From assembly GCA_024231975.1 (NCBI GenBank), contig JAAEQB010000034.1:146533-210532 (forward strand): a DNA stretch of 64,000 nucleotides, given 5' to 3'. Positions 54,706 to 63,523 of the stretch are shown here, one piece after another. This DNA is from Allobosea sp. (GTDB taxonomy: Bacteria; Pseudomonadota; Alphaproteobacteria; Rhizobiales; Beijerinckiaceae). Positions within the stretch are counted from its first letter, which is position 1. Every line of letters begins with the position of its first letter. Below the pieces are notes generated by a model, which saw only the letters and a list, made by a program, of their open reading frames with translations, was not told the origin of the DNA and made no database searches. The translations under genes were made by a program, and so were the position numbers.

Positions 54706-57700
54706 TCAGAGCGCCCCGGGGGCTTTTCCAGATGTGATCCGACTGGCTGCTGGACCACGCTTCGCTGTGCGAATATTGCTGATTGCGGCTGTTAGCTCAC
54801 CGGCGAGGAACGGGGCCGGCCCACCGACAGCGTTCGCCCATGCGGAGATTGTCTCTTTGGTCGCACCATCCGAATACGCGTCTCGCATCCGAGCGTGAGC
54901 GCGCGCGAGCAGAACGGGCGGCAGAAGCGGGGCTGCAAGGTGCCCGGCCAGAACACCCGCAATGCCCAGATTCGCGCGGATTTCGAGCGTCTTTTCCGGC
55001 GTGGCCATCAGCATGGCCAACAATTCCGTCGCGTCGGCGGCTGAAAGAGGCGAAAGCGTGCCTGGTGTCGGGGAAGTTGGCAGGCTCGATCCATAGGGTA
55101 CGCGAATCGATGGCAGAAGCGCTCGATAGATGTCCGCCAATTGCGTCCTCTCGTTTGAGTGCCTTGCCGTCAAATCGGCTTCGTCGCTCGGAATTTTGAG
55201 ATCGCCGACCTGCAGTTGCACCAGTTTCGCCAAGGCTTGTTGGACATCATGCTTGAGGGTCTCAAACTCCTTGGACAGTTCCCCGACGCGCAGAATGTGG
55301 GATGGCTCGCCCCATGTCGTTCGATCCAACGGATTGCCGCGCGCTTGCAGAACCAGCTTATCCCGCTGTTGGGAGATCTCGTTCAGAAAAGCGATTCTGA
55401 AGGCGGTGTTTTCCCGGAGGAGGCGGTCGCGTTTGGCGCGATCCGATGAAGGATCAGCTCGGGTGATGAGGGGCTGAGTTGCTTCGTTCATGGAATCGCC
55501 TGCACGATGAACGAGTGCGCTCACAGAGCCAGTAGTCGGGTCTTCGGCTGGGATGTGGCGGGGCACGTCGCTTCCAGAACCGGCCGCGAGATCGACCGGA
55601 GACAAACTCTGCGTGTCGGCGAGTTCCGCCACGGTGTCGACTTCGGCCACTTCGAATGCCGGGTATCGATCGATATCACCCTGATCGTGCTGACGAGCGA
55701 ACAAGGCAAAGCGCCGGAGGCGGCGCTTGCGTCCGTACGCCTTCGCGTGCGCTTCGTTCTCAGAGTCGAGGAAGGGCGCCATCGACGGAGCGTTCATCGA
55801 CCCATCGTCACGTGGCATGTCGCGCCGCTCGTGAGTCTGATCCGGTTCGGACCCAATAGGCGAATCCGTAAACCGATAAGGTTCCCGAACGGACGATTCA
55901 GTCGACTTTTGGATGACCAGGGAAGGGGAGGGCGACGCCGACTGCGAAGGCATGGCATGAGAGGGAAACCTGGGAGCAGCGCGAGTTGTCTGCCACTCAT
56001 TTGCAGCCTGCACAGACTGGCTATCGCTTTGAGAAGGCAATTCGCGGGTGAGGGCGTCTTCAAGCACGATAGCCGGAGCGAGCGCTGCGGCTTTCGGTTC
56101 GAGGATTCGGGCTGGCTTTGGCGCGGCAAGCGCCTGATCTGCGGCTGCAAGCTGTTCCCACGCCGTGAAGCGGCGTCCGTGCCGTTGCCGGCGTGCCCGC
56201 CGATCTCCAACTGGAAAATCTGGGTTCACGATGCCTTCAAGTGGCGTTGAGGCTCGGTCAAGGTCGGAGGTTCGGTCACGCCTGCGACGCTCTTCACGAT
56301 GAGCAAAGTCGGCTAGCGGATTGAGACCAAGCAATCCGAACGATCGACGAACCCATGCACGCGCCCACCGCAACGGCTTCGCAAGGAGAAGCAGGGCGGC
56401 CTGAACAAGGGGATGATCGCCAAGCGCGGCCTGGCGCTCGAGCACCTGATTCTGATCCGAAGACCAGGCAGGTCGCCCGTCAACCAGCGCGATTTTTGTG
56501 CCCGACGGCCGATGGACCAGCTCCGCTGGATTGGTTTGAACCAGATCGAATGCCGTAATCACCGGCTCGGATGTGAAAGAGACGGCATTGAGGCGGGTCA
56601 TCTCCGTGGCGGAGAGGACCGTCGCATCGCCGAACGCGGCGGGCTGTGGTGAACGCGGCTCGAGCCGACCGACACCGCCGCGCGCGCCTGGACGGCTGGC
56701 CTGCCGCCGGAATTCCGCAACAGGATGGGCCGCATCGAGCCAAGCGGCCTTGTCGAAGATGTGGAAGGACGGATTGCTGTCACGCTGTGGGCGACGAGCG
56801 CGGGCCTTCGCCAGCTGAATCGCGGCCTCACGCTCCTCGTCGGTGATGGCCTCGGAGCGATGCTCGGGAGCTAGATCGTCAACGAGTTGATTGCGACGCG
56901 ACAACCTGACGACCTCGCGCCGCCGTCGCGACAAGCTCTTCTCGGCGTTGAGATGGATTGAAAGACGTTCGCGATGACGCGTCATCGCGACATAGCTGTG
57001 CTCGGCGCAAAGGCCTTCGACGTCTACGACGATCGCACGCTCGACTGTCGCACCCTGGGCAGCATGGACTGTGACCGCATATCCATGCTGGATTTGAGGG
57101 ACTTTGCTCTCGCTGAAGGGCGAAATAAGCTCGCGATATCGTGCCATGAAGGATAGCGGTTGACCGTCGTCATTTAACCGGTCGAGGACGAAGGTGAGAC
57201 GCGGATTGGCACCTGCCGGCTCGATCCACAGAATGCGAGCGACGTCGGAATTGAAGATTGTGCGCGAGCCAAGCTCCAAACGGGCGCCGAAGATGATGCG
57301 GTCGCCGATAGCGAGGCCGAGGTCGACCGGCTCTGAACCTTCGCGCTTGCCACGTGGCAGCGCCCGCACGCGAACGACGTCCGCACCAAGCGTCCCTTTC
57401 GCCTGCAGGCGCGCGCGAACCAATCCGTTGAGTTCGGTGACGTCGCGATTGCGAGGCGTGATCATGAGCTGGTTCGGCAGGCCGTAACCCGTATCACCTG
57501 CCACCTGAGACACATAGTCGTCCGCGGCGTTCGCAAGCGTGGTCGATCGATCAACGTGCACTGCCAGGCAACCGGCATTGTCATACGTGTCGATCACGAT
57601 ATCGAAGCGATGCGCAGCGAGATTGACGGATGCTTCGCGCATCCAGTCGTGTCGTTGCCGGCGGATGGCGACGAGTTCGGCGTAACCGAGTTCGGCTGCG

Positions 57701-59511
57701 AGAGCGCGCATTGGCGCGCCGAATGCGACTGGCTGAAGTTGCTTGACGTCGCCGACGAGTACGATTTTTGCCCCAGCAGCTTCGGCCTGCCGAACCAGAT
57801 CGGCGATAGCCACGAGCGGCGCCATGCCGGCTTCGTCGACGATAACCACTGTTTTGTCAGTGAGGACCGTGTGGCCTTTAGCGAGGTCGATCCGCAGTTT
57901 CTCCAGCGAAAACGTATTGTCTTCGATGAGACGAGCCTCGCGCCGCAGCACATGGGCTGCTGTCCAGGCGGCTGATACGCCGATGACACGCAGGCCATGC
58001 TGCTCCGCGATCCGCGCAACTGCGAACGACATGAAGCTCTTACCGGCGCCGGCAGAGCCGTTGATCACCGCTACGCGATCGCGATTGAGGGCATGACGGA
58101 CGGCGAAACGCTGCTCTTCCGATAGGAGTGAATAGGTACGAAGCCCGATTTCAACCTGCCCGGGCGTCAGCTTCTTCCAGCGGTGTCGACCCTTGATGGC
58201 GCCCTTCAGCAGCGCGTGCTCGGCCTCGATCACCGTGGCGCTCGTGTAGAGTTTCTCGCCGCGATCGTGTCCCGGCAGTGGCACGAGCAGGTCGCGCACC
58301 TCGTTGGCAAGCGCCAAAGCCTCATCGGCACTGGCGGAAGTCTGCACCTGTTCGACGACGCGATGCAGCAGTTCGGGCCAGCTTAGCTGCGCGTCATGCG
58401 CATAGACGGCCTCGATCAAGTCCGCTCTATCGAGCATGTCTATAGCACGGACAGAAAGCGCCACGGGGGAATGAGTTGCGCAGGCTGCTTCGATCGCGGG
58501 CATGAAGCTCGCGGGATCGTGCCCGATCGCTCGACATTCGGCTTCCCAGCCCGCGCGAAGGGAGTCGCTCGTGACACCCTTGGCCTTCGATCGACGCGTG
58601 TCGTATGAGACCTTTTGCGCTGCCTTCCTGTCCCGGCCGGTCTCGAACCCGCGTGACTCGGCCTCTTCCTCGATGGATAGGCGGCGCTTGCTGAAAAGCT
58701 CGATCACTTCTTTTGGGACCGCTGCCAAGGTGAATCCGTGCTGCTCCTTGACGATCGAGAGCCCCAGTTCGCGGCAGAGAATCGAAGCGAGTTCCGCGCG
58801 ATAGAGCTCGGTCATGGCTTTGCCATACGCAACGAGCTTCTGCGTATCGATCGCTCCGATCGAACCATCTGTTCGCCGACAGATGTTCATCAACACGGAA
58901 TGTGTATGGAGGTGGGGATCGTTCGCGCGGCTTAGCTGGTGGAAATAGCTTGCGATCAGCACATCGTCGACGGGTTCGCGCCGCCATCCGTCTTGCCCGG
59001 AGCGGGTAATAACAAGTCCGTTGTCGCGTATGAAGACGAGCACCTTGGCGATGGCGCGGTGATGGGCGCTGGCGATCATAGCGCGCAATGACGGCGATCC
59101 GAGCCCGTAGAGGATGCTTACGGCCTTCAGCGAAGAGATTTGGATGTCATGTCCGACGACTTTCTTCGCGTGTTGGCCCTTGTCGGCTAGCCATCGGTTC
59201 AAATGTTTGATCGGAAGCGGCTGACCTGTTTTTGGGTGACGGCGGTCCGCGAGGCGGCGGACAATAGTGGTTTGTGCAATGTCGCCGGTTGCGATGCCCG
59301 AGAAGAGGCTCGTCGGATCAGGCGCGGAGCGGCACAATCGTACGAATTGTCCGGTGCCATCATCGCCGGCATGATCGAAATAGTTGAGGCCTGCTCGTGC
59401 CTTTTGGGAGCGCCTAAGCGTGCGCGCCGCTCTGTCCATGAGCTTGCGGACATCGGCTGCCATCGCATCATAATATTCGAAAACGTGGACGGGACTGCAG
59501 GCAAGAACCAT
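54706..59511 (-). CDS. MobF-family relaxase-helicase (TrwC/TraA type)
   Basis: From ATG 59511 the protein has 1601 residues. Residues 1-320 are a TrwC relaxase: tyrosines at 13-14 (FEYYDAM), GHDIQISSLKAVSILYG at 120-136 and the metal-binding His triad at 200, 202 and 204 (NDPHLHTHSVL). Residues 460-900 are a RecD-like helicase: Walker A INGSAGAGKSF at 483-493, VIVDEAGM near 556, GDVKQLQPV near 587, and a late TVHAAQGATVERAIVVD with YVAMTRHRERL. The remaining 600 residues are basic to mixed and not recognised. It nicks oriT, stays bound to the strand and unwinds it for conjugation. The start is one base after the stop of the upstream DNA-binding gene. Confidence 0.92.
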   Translation of the reverse strand: MVLACSPVHVFEYYDAMAADVRKLMDRAARTLRRSQKARAGLNYFDHAGDDGTGQFVRLCRSAPDPTSLFSGIATGDIAQTTIVRRLADRRHPKTGQPLPIKHLNRWLADKGQHAKKVVGHDIQISSLKAVSILYGLGSPSLRAMIASAHHRAIAKVLVFIRDNGLVITRSGQDGWRREPVDDVLIASYFHQLSRANDPHLHTHSVLMNICRRTDGSIGAIDTQKLVAYGKAMTELYRAELASILCRELGLSIVKEQHGFTLAAVPKEVIELFSKRRLSIEEEAESRGFETGRDRKAAQKVSYDTRRSKAKGVTSDSLRAGWEAECRAIGHDPASFMPAIEAACATHSPVALSVRAIDMLDRADLIEAVYAHDAQLSWPELLHRVVEQVQTSASADEALALANEVRDLLVPLPGHDRGEKLYTSATVIEAEHALLKGAIKGRHRWKKLTPGQVEIGLRTYSLLSEEQRFAVRHALNRDRVAVINGSAGAGKSFMSFAVARIAEQHGLRVIGVSAAWTAAHVLRREARLIEDNTFSLEKLRIDLAKGHTVLTDKTVVIVDEAGMAPLVAIADLVRQAEAAGAKIVLVGDVKQLQPVAFGAPMRALAAELGYAELVAIRRQRHDWMREASVNLAAHRFDIVIDTYDNAGCLAVHVDRSTTLANAADDYVSQVAGDTGYGLPNQLMITPRNRDVTELNGLVRARLQAKGTLGADVVRVRALPRGKREGSEPVDLGLAIGDRIIFGARLELGSRTIFNSDVARILWIEPAGANPRLTFVLDRLNDDGQPLSFMARYRELISPFSESKVPQIQHGYAVTVHAAQGATVERAIVVDVEGLCAEHSYVAMTRHRERLSIHLNAEKSLSRRRREVVRLSRRNQLVDDLAPEHRSEAITDEEREAAIQLAKARARRPQRDSNPSFHIFDKAAWLDAAHPVAEFRRQASRPGARGGVGRLEPRSPQPAAFGDATVLSATEMTRLNAVSFTSEPVITAFDLVQTNPAELVHRPSGTKIALVDGRPAWSSDQNQVLERQAALGDHPLVQAALLLLAKPLRWARAWVRRSFGLLGLNPLADFAHREERRRRDRTSDLDRASTPLEGIVNPDFPVGDRRARRQRHGRRFTAWEQLAAADQALAAPKPARILEPKAAALAPAIVLEDALTRELPSQSDSQSVQAANEWQTTRAAPRFPSHAMPSQSASPSPSLVIQKSTESSVREPYRFTDSPIGSEPDQTHERRDMPRDDGSMNAPSMAPFLDSENEAHAKAYGRKRRLRRFALFARQHDQGDIDRYPAFEVAEVDTVAELADTQSLSPVDLAAGSGSDVPRHIPAEDPTTGSVSALVHRAGDSMNEATQPLITRADPSSDRAKRDRLLRENTAFRIAFLNEISQQRDKLVLQARGNPLDRTTWGEPSHILRVGELSKEFETLKHDVQQALAKLVQLQVGDLKIPSDEADLTARHSNERTQLADIYRALLPSIRVPYGSSLPTSPTPGTLSPLSAADATELLAMLMATPEKTLEIRANLGIAGVLAGHLAAPLLPPVLLARAHARMRDAYSDGATKETISAWANAVGGPAPFLAGELTAAISNIRTAKRGPAASRITSGKAPGAL

Positions 59512-59512
59512 T

Positions 59513-59833
59513 TTACGGCTCCCATTCATCGCGGTCGCAAGGCGCCATTCCACGGCTTGAGCCGACAGAATCGCGGTATTTGACGGTCGTGAGGAATGCG
59601 GCGATGGGCTCGATTTGGGCTGCCACTGCTGCGGTCTCGGCTTCGATCCTGGCGACAGCAGCAGCGACGATCGGCGGCAGGCCATCGTTTCGCAGATAAA
59701 GCGCGAGCGCCTCCTCGACTACGAGGCGCATGCGAACGCCGCGATCCTTTGCTCGCTGCGTCATCTGGTCGAGCAAGCCGGCGTCGATCTCGACATTAAG
59801 CGCGGGCTTGAGGCGGGCCTTGGGTGTAGTCAT
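59513..59833 (-). CDS. Small ribbon-helix-helix-like relaxase accessory protein
   Basis: The 106-residue protein from MTTPKARLKPALNVEID contains a strand followed by two helices (PALNVEIDAGLLDQMTQRAKD, then MRLVVEEALALYLRNDG), the pattern of ribbon-helix-helix regulators such as TrwA. It is directly upstream of the relaxase gene and coupled to it by TAA-A-ATG. Such proteins bind oriT, help the relaxase and repress their own operon. The longer frame to 59914 crosses a hairpin and is less likely. Confidence 0.75.
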   Translation of the reverse strand: MTTPKARLKPALNVEIDAGLLDQMTQRAKDRGVRMRLVVEEALALYLRNDGLPPIVAAAVARIEAETAAVAAQIEPIAAFLTTVKYRDSVGSSRGMAPCDRDEWEP

Positions 59834-60023
59834 AGATTTTCTCTTGAAATCAGTGGCTTGCGCGGGTTGTCGTACCGAAGGGTACAAACGTGTCGTGACT
59901 CTGACTTGAGCCATCTGGCCGAGCCGTATCCGAGCAATGCTTGACTCAGATACACAAATAGATCAAGTGATGACTTTGTAAATGACACGCAAACGGCTGT
60001 CGCGGCTGAATCGGAGAACGGAA
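59834..60023. promoter_or_regulatory. Candidate oriT and divergent promoter region
   Basis: This 190-bp gap separates the relaxase operon from the divergent acidic-protein gene. It contains a 5-bp-stem hairpin GTACC-GAAG-GGTAC (59872-59885) flanked by TTGTC and AAACG. There is also a relatively AT-rich stretch near 59940-59985 with TACACAAA and TTTGTA in opposite orientation. Position and structure fit oriT of a MobF system, but the nic site is not identified. Confidence 0.5.
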
Positions 60024-60734
60024 ATGAGCGACGAAAAGAAGCGGAAGATCGAGGCGCTGATGGTGGATGGTGACCTGTACAAGCAGGTCCTCGATCGTGC
60101 GAAAGTGCGTCAGGCCGGCCTGATCGGGTTGCGCGACATCGTCCAGGCGGATGGGCTCGATCTGCGCCCGATCGTGGCGCGGGCCGGCGAGATCGAGCGG
60201 ATGGTTCGGGACTACCGCGAACTGCTGGGTCAGCATCGAGTCGCTGGCGCTGAACAGCAGGCGAACGATTTCGAAGCCATCCTCGTCGAGTTCAAGCTTC
60301 GCATGGAGCAGGGCACGCTGCGTACCGGCAGGAAGACCGCAGGCGGCAAGCCGGGCAGCGCGAGTGTCACGAACAAGGTGGGGACCGAGGCGCGGCAGCG
60401 GATCGACGAGAACGGCCAGTCTGCCGAGGACGACCGCGATGTGCAGGGCGCCGATCACAAGAGCGTCGACAATCAGGATGACGAGGGAAGCTCTGGAGAC
60501 GGTGAAGCCAATGGCGATCTGGATGACGATGTCACCGATCGTGATGTCGTCGATCGCGTTTCGACGTCCGCTCACGGTGCAGACGGTGGTCGAAGCCTGG
60601 TCCCCGATGGTGATCGCCAGTTCTTGAGCCAGGGGCCAGGCAGCCCGGCGTCAGTCCCGGAGGATGAGCTCGATGGTCAGCCCGATGAGCATTCGACGCA
60701 GAGGTCTCGTGGCAGTGATGGCCATGAGCGCTGA
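60024..60734 (+). CDS. Hypothetical protein with very acidic C-terminal half, 236 residues
   Basis: From ATG 60024 (MSDEKKRKIEALMVDGD), with GGAGAACGG just upstream. Residues 1-95 are helical and charged (LYKQVLDRAKVRQAGLIGL, IERMVRDYRELLGQHRVAG). Residues 110-236 are low in complexity, dominated by Asp, Gly, Ser and Glu, and probably unstructured. Function unknown; its position divergent from the relaxase operon suggests a transfer-related role. Its end is convergent with the 276-residue minus-strand gene. Confidence 0.6.
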   Translation: MSDEKKRKIEALMVDGDLYKQVLDRAKVRQAGLIGLRDIVQADGLDLRPIVARAGEIERMVRDYRELLGQHRVAGAEQQANDFEAILVEFKLRMEQGTLRTGRKTAGGKPGSASVTNKVGTEARQRIDENGQSAEDDRDVQGADHKSVDNQDDEGSSGDGEANGDLDDDVTDRDVVDRVSTSAHGADGGRSLVPDGDRQFLSQGPGSPASVPEDELDGQPDEHSTQRSRGSDGHER

Positions 60735-60777
60735 GCCTGCAACAAGTCCCGCCGCGACGTGGGTTGGGATGCCGAGC

Positions 60778-61608
60778 TCAGGTCAGGTCGATGAGCCTCG
60801 CTTCGACATCCCCGGGACGGCCGAGTTGGTCAAGCACACGATTGGCCACCTCGAGATCCTCGGTCAGCCCGCACAGCAACATGCAATCATACCCAAGTCG
60901 CGCATAGGCGCTCAGTATCAAAATGATCTGCGCAAGGGCAGTCGGCATGCGCGGGCGCTCAGCCTGGGTCGAGAGCACCGAGACGACAAGCGCCCGGCCG
61001 TCTTCGCGAGCCTGCCGGGCAAAGATGAGATGCAAGACCGGCAAGTGGTCGAGCTGACCAAGGGCGCCCGGCGCCTTGATCTCGATGCGAGGTCCGCCGA
61101 GTCCCCAGCCGCGGGCCGTCCAGACGAGCTCGGCCTGCGGGTCGAGCGAAGTGACAAATTCGACGGCGCGCTTCGTCGCGAATGTCTGCCAGGCCCGGTC
61201 GGTCGCGGCGGAAATCCGCTCTCCCGTTTTGCGGTCGGCCTCTTCCAGTGCCGTGATGCCAGCGAGATTGATCTCGCCCGCAACGAGGCGCTGAGCGGCC
61301 TGCATCGCCCTGTCAGGAGCGTAGTTCGACCAGCGGGCGAGTGCGCTCACAGAGGTGAGCGGCTGCTTACGCAGACTGCCTGCGAGGTCGGAACCCATAG
61401 CCTCGTCGACGTAGTCGAGGAAGCGATGCGCGCGAGCGAGGCGGCGAGGGACGTGGACGCTAACACCCATCTCGCGAGCCAGGTCGCGATAGACGTCCTC
61501 CCGGTTGCCATGCGCCGTCGCATCGACCTTCCGCACGACGCGTTCCGCGAGCCCGTACCAGTCGTCGGCGGTTGCAACGGTCTGCCGCTTCCCAGCTACT
61601 CGCGCCAC
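60778..61608 (-). CDS. Hypothetical protein, 276 residues
   Basis: Not recognised. It starts with GTG (MARVAGKRQTVATADDW). The N-terminal half is helical with a possible helix-turn-helix (VYRDLAREMGVSVHVPRRLAR). The C-terminal half alternates strands and helices (AELVWTARGWGLGGPRIEIK, RALVVSVLSTQAERPR, LGYDCMLLCGLTEDLEVANRVL), which could be a nuclease-like or Rossmann-like fold, but no catalytic motif is certain. It is divergent from the 162-residue gene across 61 bases. Confidence 0.62.
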   Translation of the reverse strand: MARVAGKRQTVATADDWYGLAERVVRKVDATAHGNREDVYRDLAREMGVSVHVPRRLARAHRFLDYVDEAMGSDLAGSLRKQPLTSVSALARWSNYAPDRAMQAAQRLVAGEINLAGITALEEADRKTGERISAATDRAWQTFATKRAVEFVTSLDPQAELVWTARGWGLGGPRIEIKAPGALGQLDHLPVLHLIFARQAREDGRALVVSVLSTQAERPRMPTALAQIILILSAYARLGYDCMLLCGLTEDLEVANRVLDQLGRPGDVEARLIDLT

Positions 61609-61669
61609 AAGCTAACCCCGTTCATCAAAGCACCCGTCGACAACGGGCGGCACTACAGGAGCGACTATC

Positions 61670-62158
61670 ATGGCTGACAACCCCTCTTCCAGTGTCGGAC
61701 GCAATCGCTTCCCTCTCAGTGTGGGCAAGATGGAGAGCGACCGGCGTGCAGCGCTCATCGCCCCTGAAACGGGCGAGGCGCACACCTACAAGCTCACCGA
61801 TGCGGAGATCGGTCGCCGGATCGTCGAGGGCGCCTTTGCCTTCATGCGACTATTCTCGCATCAGGGCCGGGTGTTCATCGAGATCGATGATGCGACCCAA
61901 CTGTCGATTGTCGCTCTCGCACTCGGTACAAGCAGGGAGACAATCGCGCTGTTGGACGGTGTTCGCGAAGGCCAAGCCACCATCGACGACTGCAAGGAAA
62001 TCATCCGATCCATAGTTGGAGAAGCGGAAGCGCGCCAGCACAATGACCGGATTGCCCAGGCGAGGGTAGAAGCGCAGGCCGACTCCGAGGCTTATTTCAG
62101 GGCCAGAACGAGCCCGGCGGCGAGCGTGGATGCAAAGCGCAATTCGCAGCCTCAGTAG
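61670..62158 (+). CDS. Hypothetical protein, 162 residues
   Basis: Not recognised. CAGGAG lies 9 bases before the ATG. The product has a compact N-terminal domain of about 115 residues (TDAEIGRRIVEGAFAFMRLF, then GRVFIEIDDATQLSIVALALG) and a helical charged tail. It is the last intact-looking gene before a stretch of gene remnants. Confidence 0.6.
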   Translation: MADNPSSSVGRNRFPLSVGKMESDRRAALIAPETGEAHTYKLTDAEIGRRIVEGAFAFMRLFSHQGRVFIEIDDATQLSIVALALGTSRETIALLDGVREGQATIDDCKEIIRSIVGEAEARQHNDRIAQARVEAQADSEAYFRARTSPAASVDAKRNSQPQ

Positions 62159-62169
62159 GCAGCAGGAGT

Positions 62170-62446
62170 AAGCCATCTCGCGGATGCGCTGGAGATGGGT
62201 CAGGTTGAGGCCGATGGCGGCGATGTCGCCGCGCTTCATCGCCTCGACCGCGACGTTGCGTTTCACGAAGATCGGCTTGTAGTCGACATTGTATTTCAGG
62301 CCGGCATCGGCCATAGTCTGTGCCGGGCAGGGCAGGGCAGGGATACTGCGAGGTCGAGTCGATCTCGCAGAAGGGGATCGTCTTTCCTTTGAGATCGGCG
62401 ACCAATTTGATCGGCCCCGAGCGCTTGCCGCGATCTGCAATGCGGC
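62170..62446 (-). pseudogene. Remnant of a PhnD-like phosphonate/phosphate binding protein gene
   Basis: On the minus strand one frame reads SGPIKLVADLKGKTIPFCE followed by IDSTSQY. After a frame change the next frame reads ADAGLKYNVDYKPIFVKRNV and GDIAAIGLNLTHLQRIREM. Together these match the middle of PhnD-type ABC binding proteins, but both ends are missing and the frame is broken near 62340. It overlaps the start of the AEC remnant on the other strand at a rearrangement joint near 62440. Confidence 0.65.
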
Positions 62447-62790
62447 GATCGTACCGATCGTCAACGTGCTCTGCGTCCTGGTCTTCGCGCGCTTCGGCTC
62501 GGCGCGGCTCGATGGCAGGGGCATCCTCAACAGCTCGCCGCCAATCCCCTTGTCATCTCCTGCCTGGCCGGCATCGCCTTCTAACTGGCAGGGCTGTGCA
62601 GCCTGGGAGTTGCATCGCTCCCGCTTGGGCTTCTCTGCGTGGGGGCGGCGCTGGAGTTCGGCAATGCCGGTCGGTGGATCGGGCCGGTGATTGCATCCTC
62701 GACTGTGAAGTTCCTGGCGATGCCGCTAGCGACGCTGGCCCTGGCCGGCAATCGCCGTGGGGTCTCCGCGCCGATCGGCGTCTCAAGCCG
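62431..62790 (+). pseudogene. Remnant of an AEC-family (auxin efflux carrier/malonate-type) transporter gene
   Basis: The first frame reads AICNAAIVPIVNVLCVLVFA and FGSARLDGRGIL. After a shift near 62530 another frame reads QLAANPLVISCLAGIAF, a stop, then SLPLGLLCVGAALEFG and RWIGPVIASSTVKFLAMPLA. These are consecutive parts of the AEC transporter fold with at least one frameshift and one stop, and the N-terminal half is missing. It cannot make a working transporter. Confidence 0.7.
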
Positions 62791-62815
62791 CTGAAGTTCC
62801 TCACCTGACCGGGGT

Positions 62816-63340
62816 CTAATCCGCGCGCCGATCAACACCTAAGTGCCGATGCGTCGTTTTGTTGAAACTGGCCTTCCGCATGCGCGCGAAGCAGTATCCG
62901 CCGAAAGCTCCAGACAGCAGAATAAATCCCAACTCGATCGTGAACGCGCGCTCCAGGATGTCGATGATGCTGAATTGTTCCGCGATCCACCCGCCATAAA
63001 CGATCGCGAATACGAATACCCAGAACAATGCGCATAGCGCGCCGCCCATGGAGTAACGAAAGACACTCGGCACGCGCCCCCGAACTTCGTGCAAGCCCGA
63101 GATAACAAACGCGAACGGGAAAGAGAGGGCGAAGGCGACGATGGACAGATACGGCAAATCGAGCGCAACATCCCGCCAGTACGACGAGTTGGCAAGCCGG
63201 CCAAGCGCCTGATCCACGCCGCGCGCATGAGCCGTCCACTGCACGTAAACCCGTGATGCCAGCACCAAGGCGCCCGAAGCCATTGCTGCGGAAACCAGAA
63301 AGGCGAAACACCACCGAAAAATCACAAGTGCCGTGGACAT
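62816..63340 (-). CDS. Membrane protein of unknown function, 174 residues
   Basis: From MSTALVIFRWCFAFLVS the protein has four hydrophobic segments (residues about 7-30, 64-85, 97-125 and 138-160) and short charged loops. Not recognised. It is flanked by an IS66 transposase remnant 18 bases upstream and by transporter remnants downstream, so it may be a survivor of a broken region; its promoter may have been replaced. Confidence 0.6.
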   Translation of the reverse strand: MSTALVIFRWCFAFLVSAAMASGALVLASRVYVQWTAHARGVDQALGRLANSSYWRDVALDLPYLSIVAFALSFPFAFVISGLHEVRGRVPSVFRYSMGGALCALFWVFVFAIVYGGWIAEQFSIIDILERAFTIELGFILLSGAFGGYCFARMRKASFNKTTHRHLGVDRRAD

Positions 63341-63357
63341 ATTGGTATGCGGTGTTC

Positions 63358-63437
63358 TCAGGCCACGGCCTTGAGCGGCAGTTTGGCGTAGGCCCAAGGC
63401 AGCAGATCGTCGAGCTGGCTTTGCGGGTGGCCGGCGA
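63358..63437 (-). pseudogene. C-terminal remnant of an IS66 tnpC gene
   Basis: The minus strand encodes VAGHPQSQLDDLLPWAYAKL and the end PLKAVA before a stop, the usual C-terminus of IS66 TnpC. It differs from the intact element at 51589-54124, whose TnpC ends in a different way, so a second IS66 lineage was once here. It breaks off near 63438, where an IS3-type sequence seems to begin. Confidence 0.75.
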
Positions 63438-63523
63438 CTGTCTGCCGTCAGCGCCCTTGAGACCATTTAGGGGTTTTCGGGAAGGGAGGATTTCTGGATC
63501 ATCGCAGCTATTCAGGAGCGCAG

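Noticed and set aside
59946..60575. Minus-strand frame that looks like a multi-segment membrane protein
   Set aside because: Its Ile/Val-rich stretches are the antisense of the Asp-rich repeats in the plus-strand acidic protein; this is a composition artefact.
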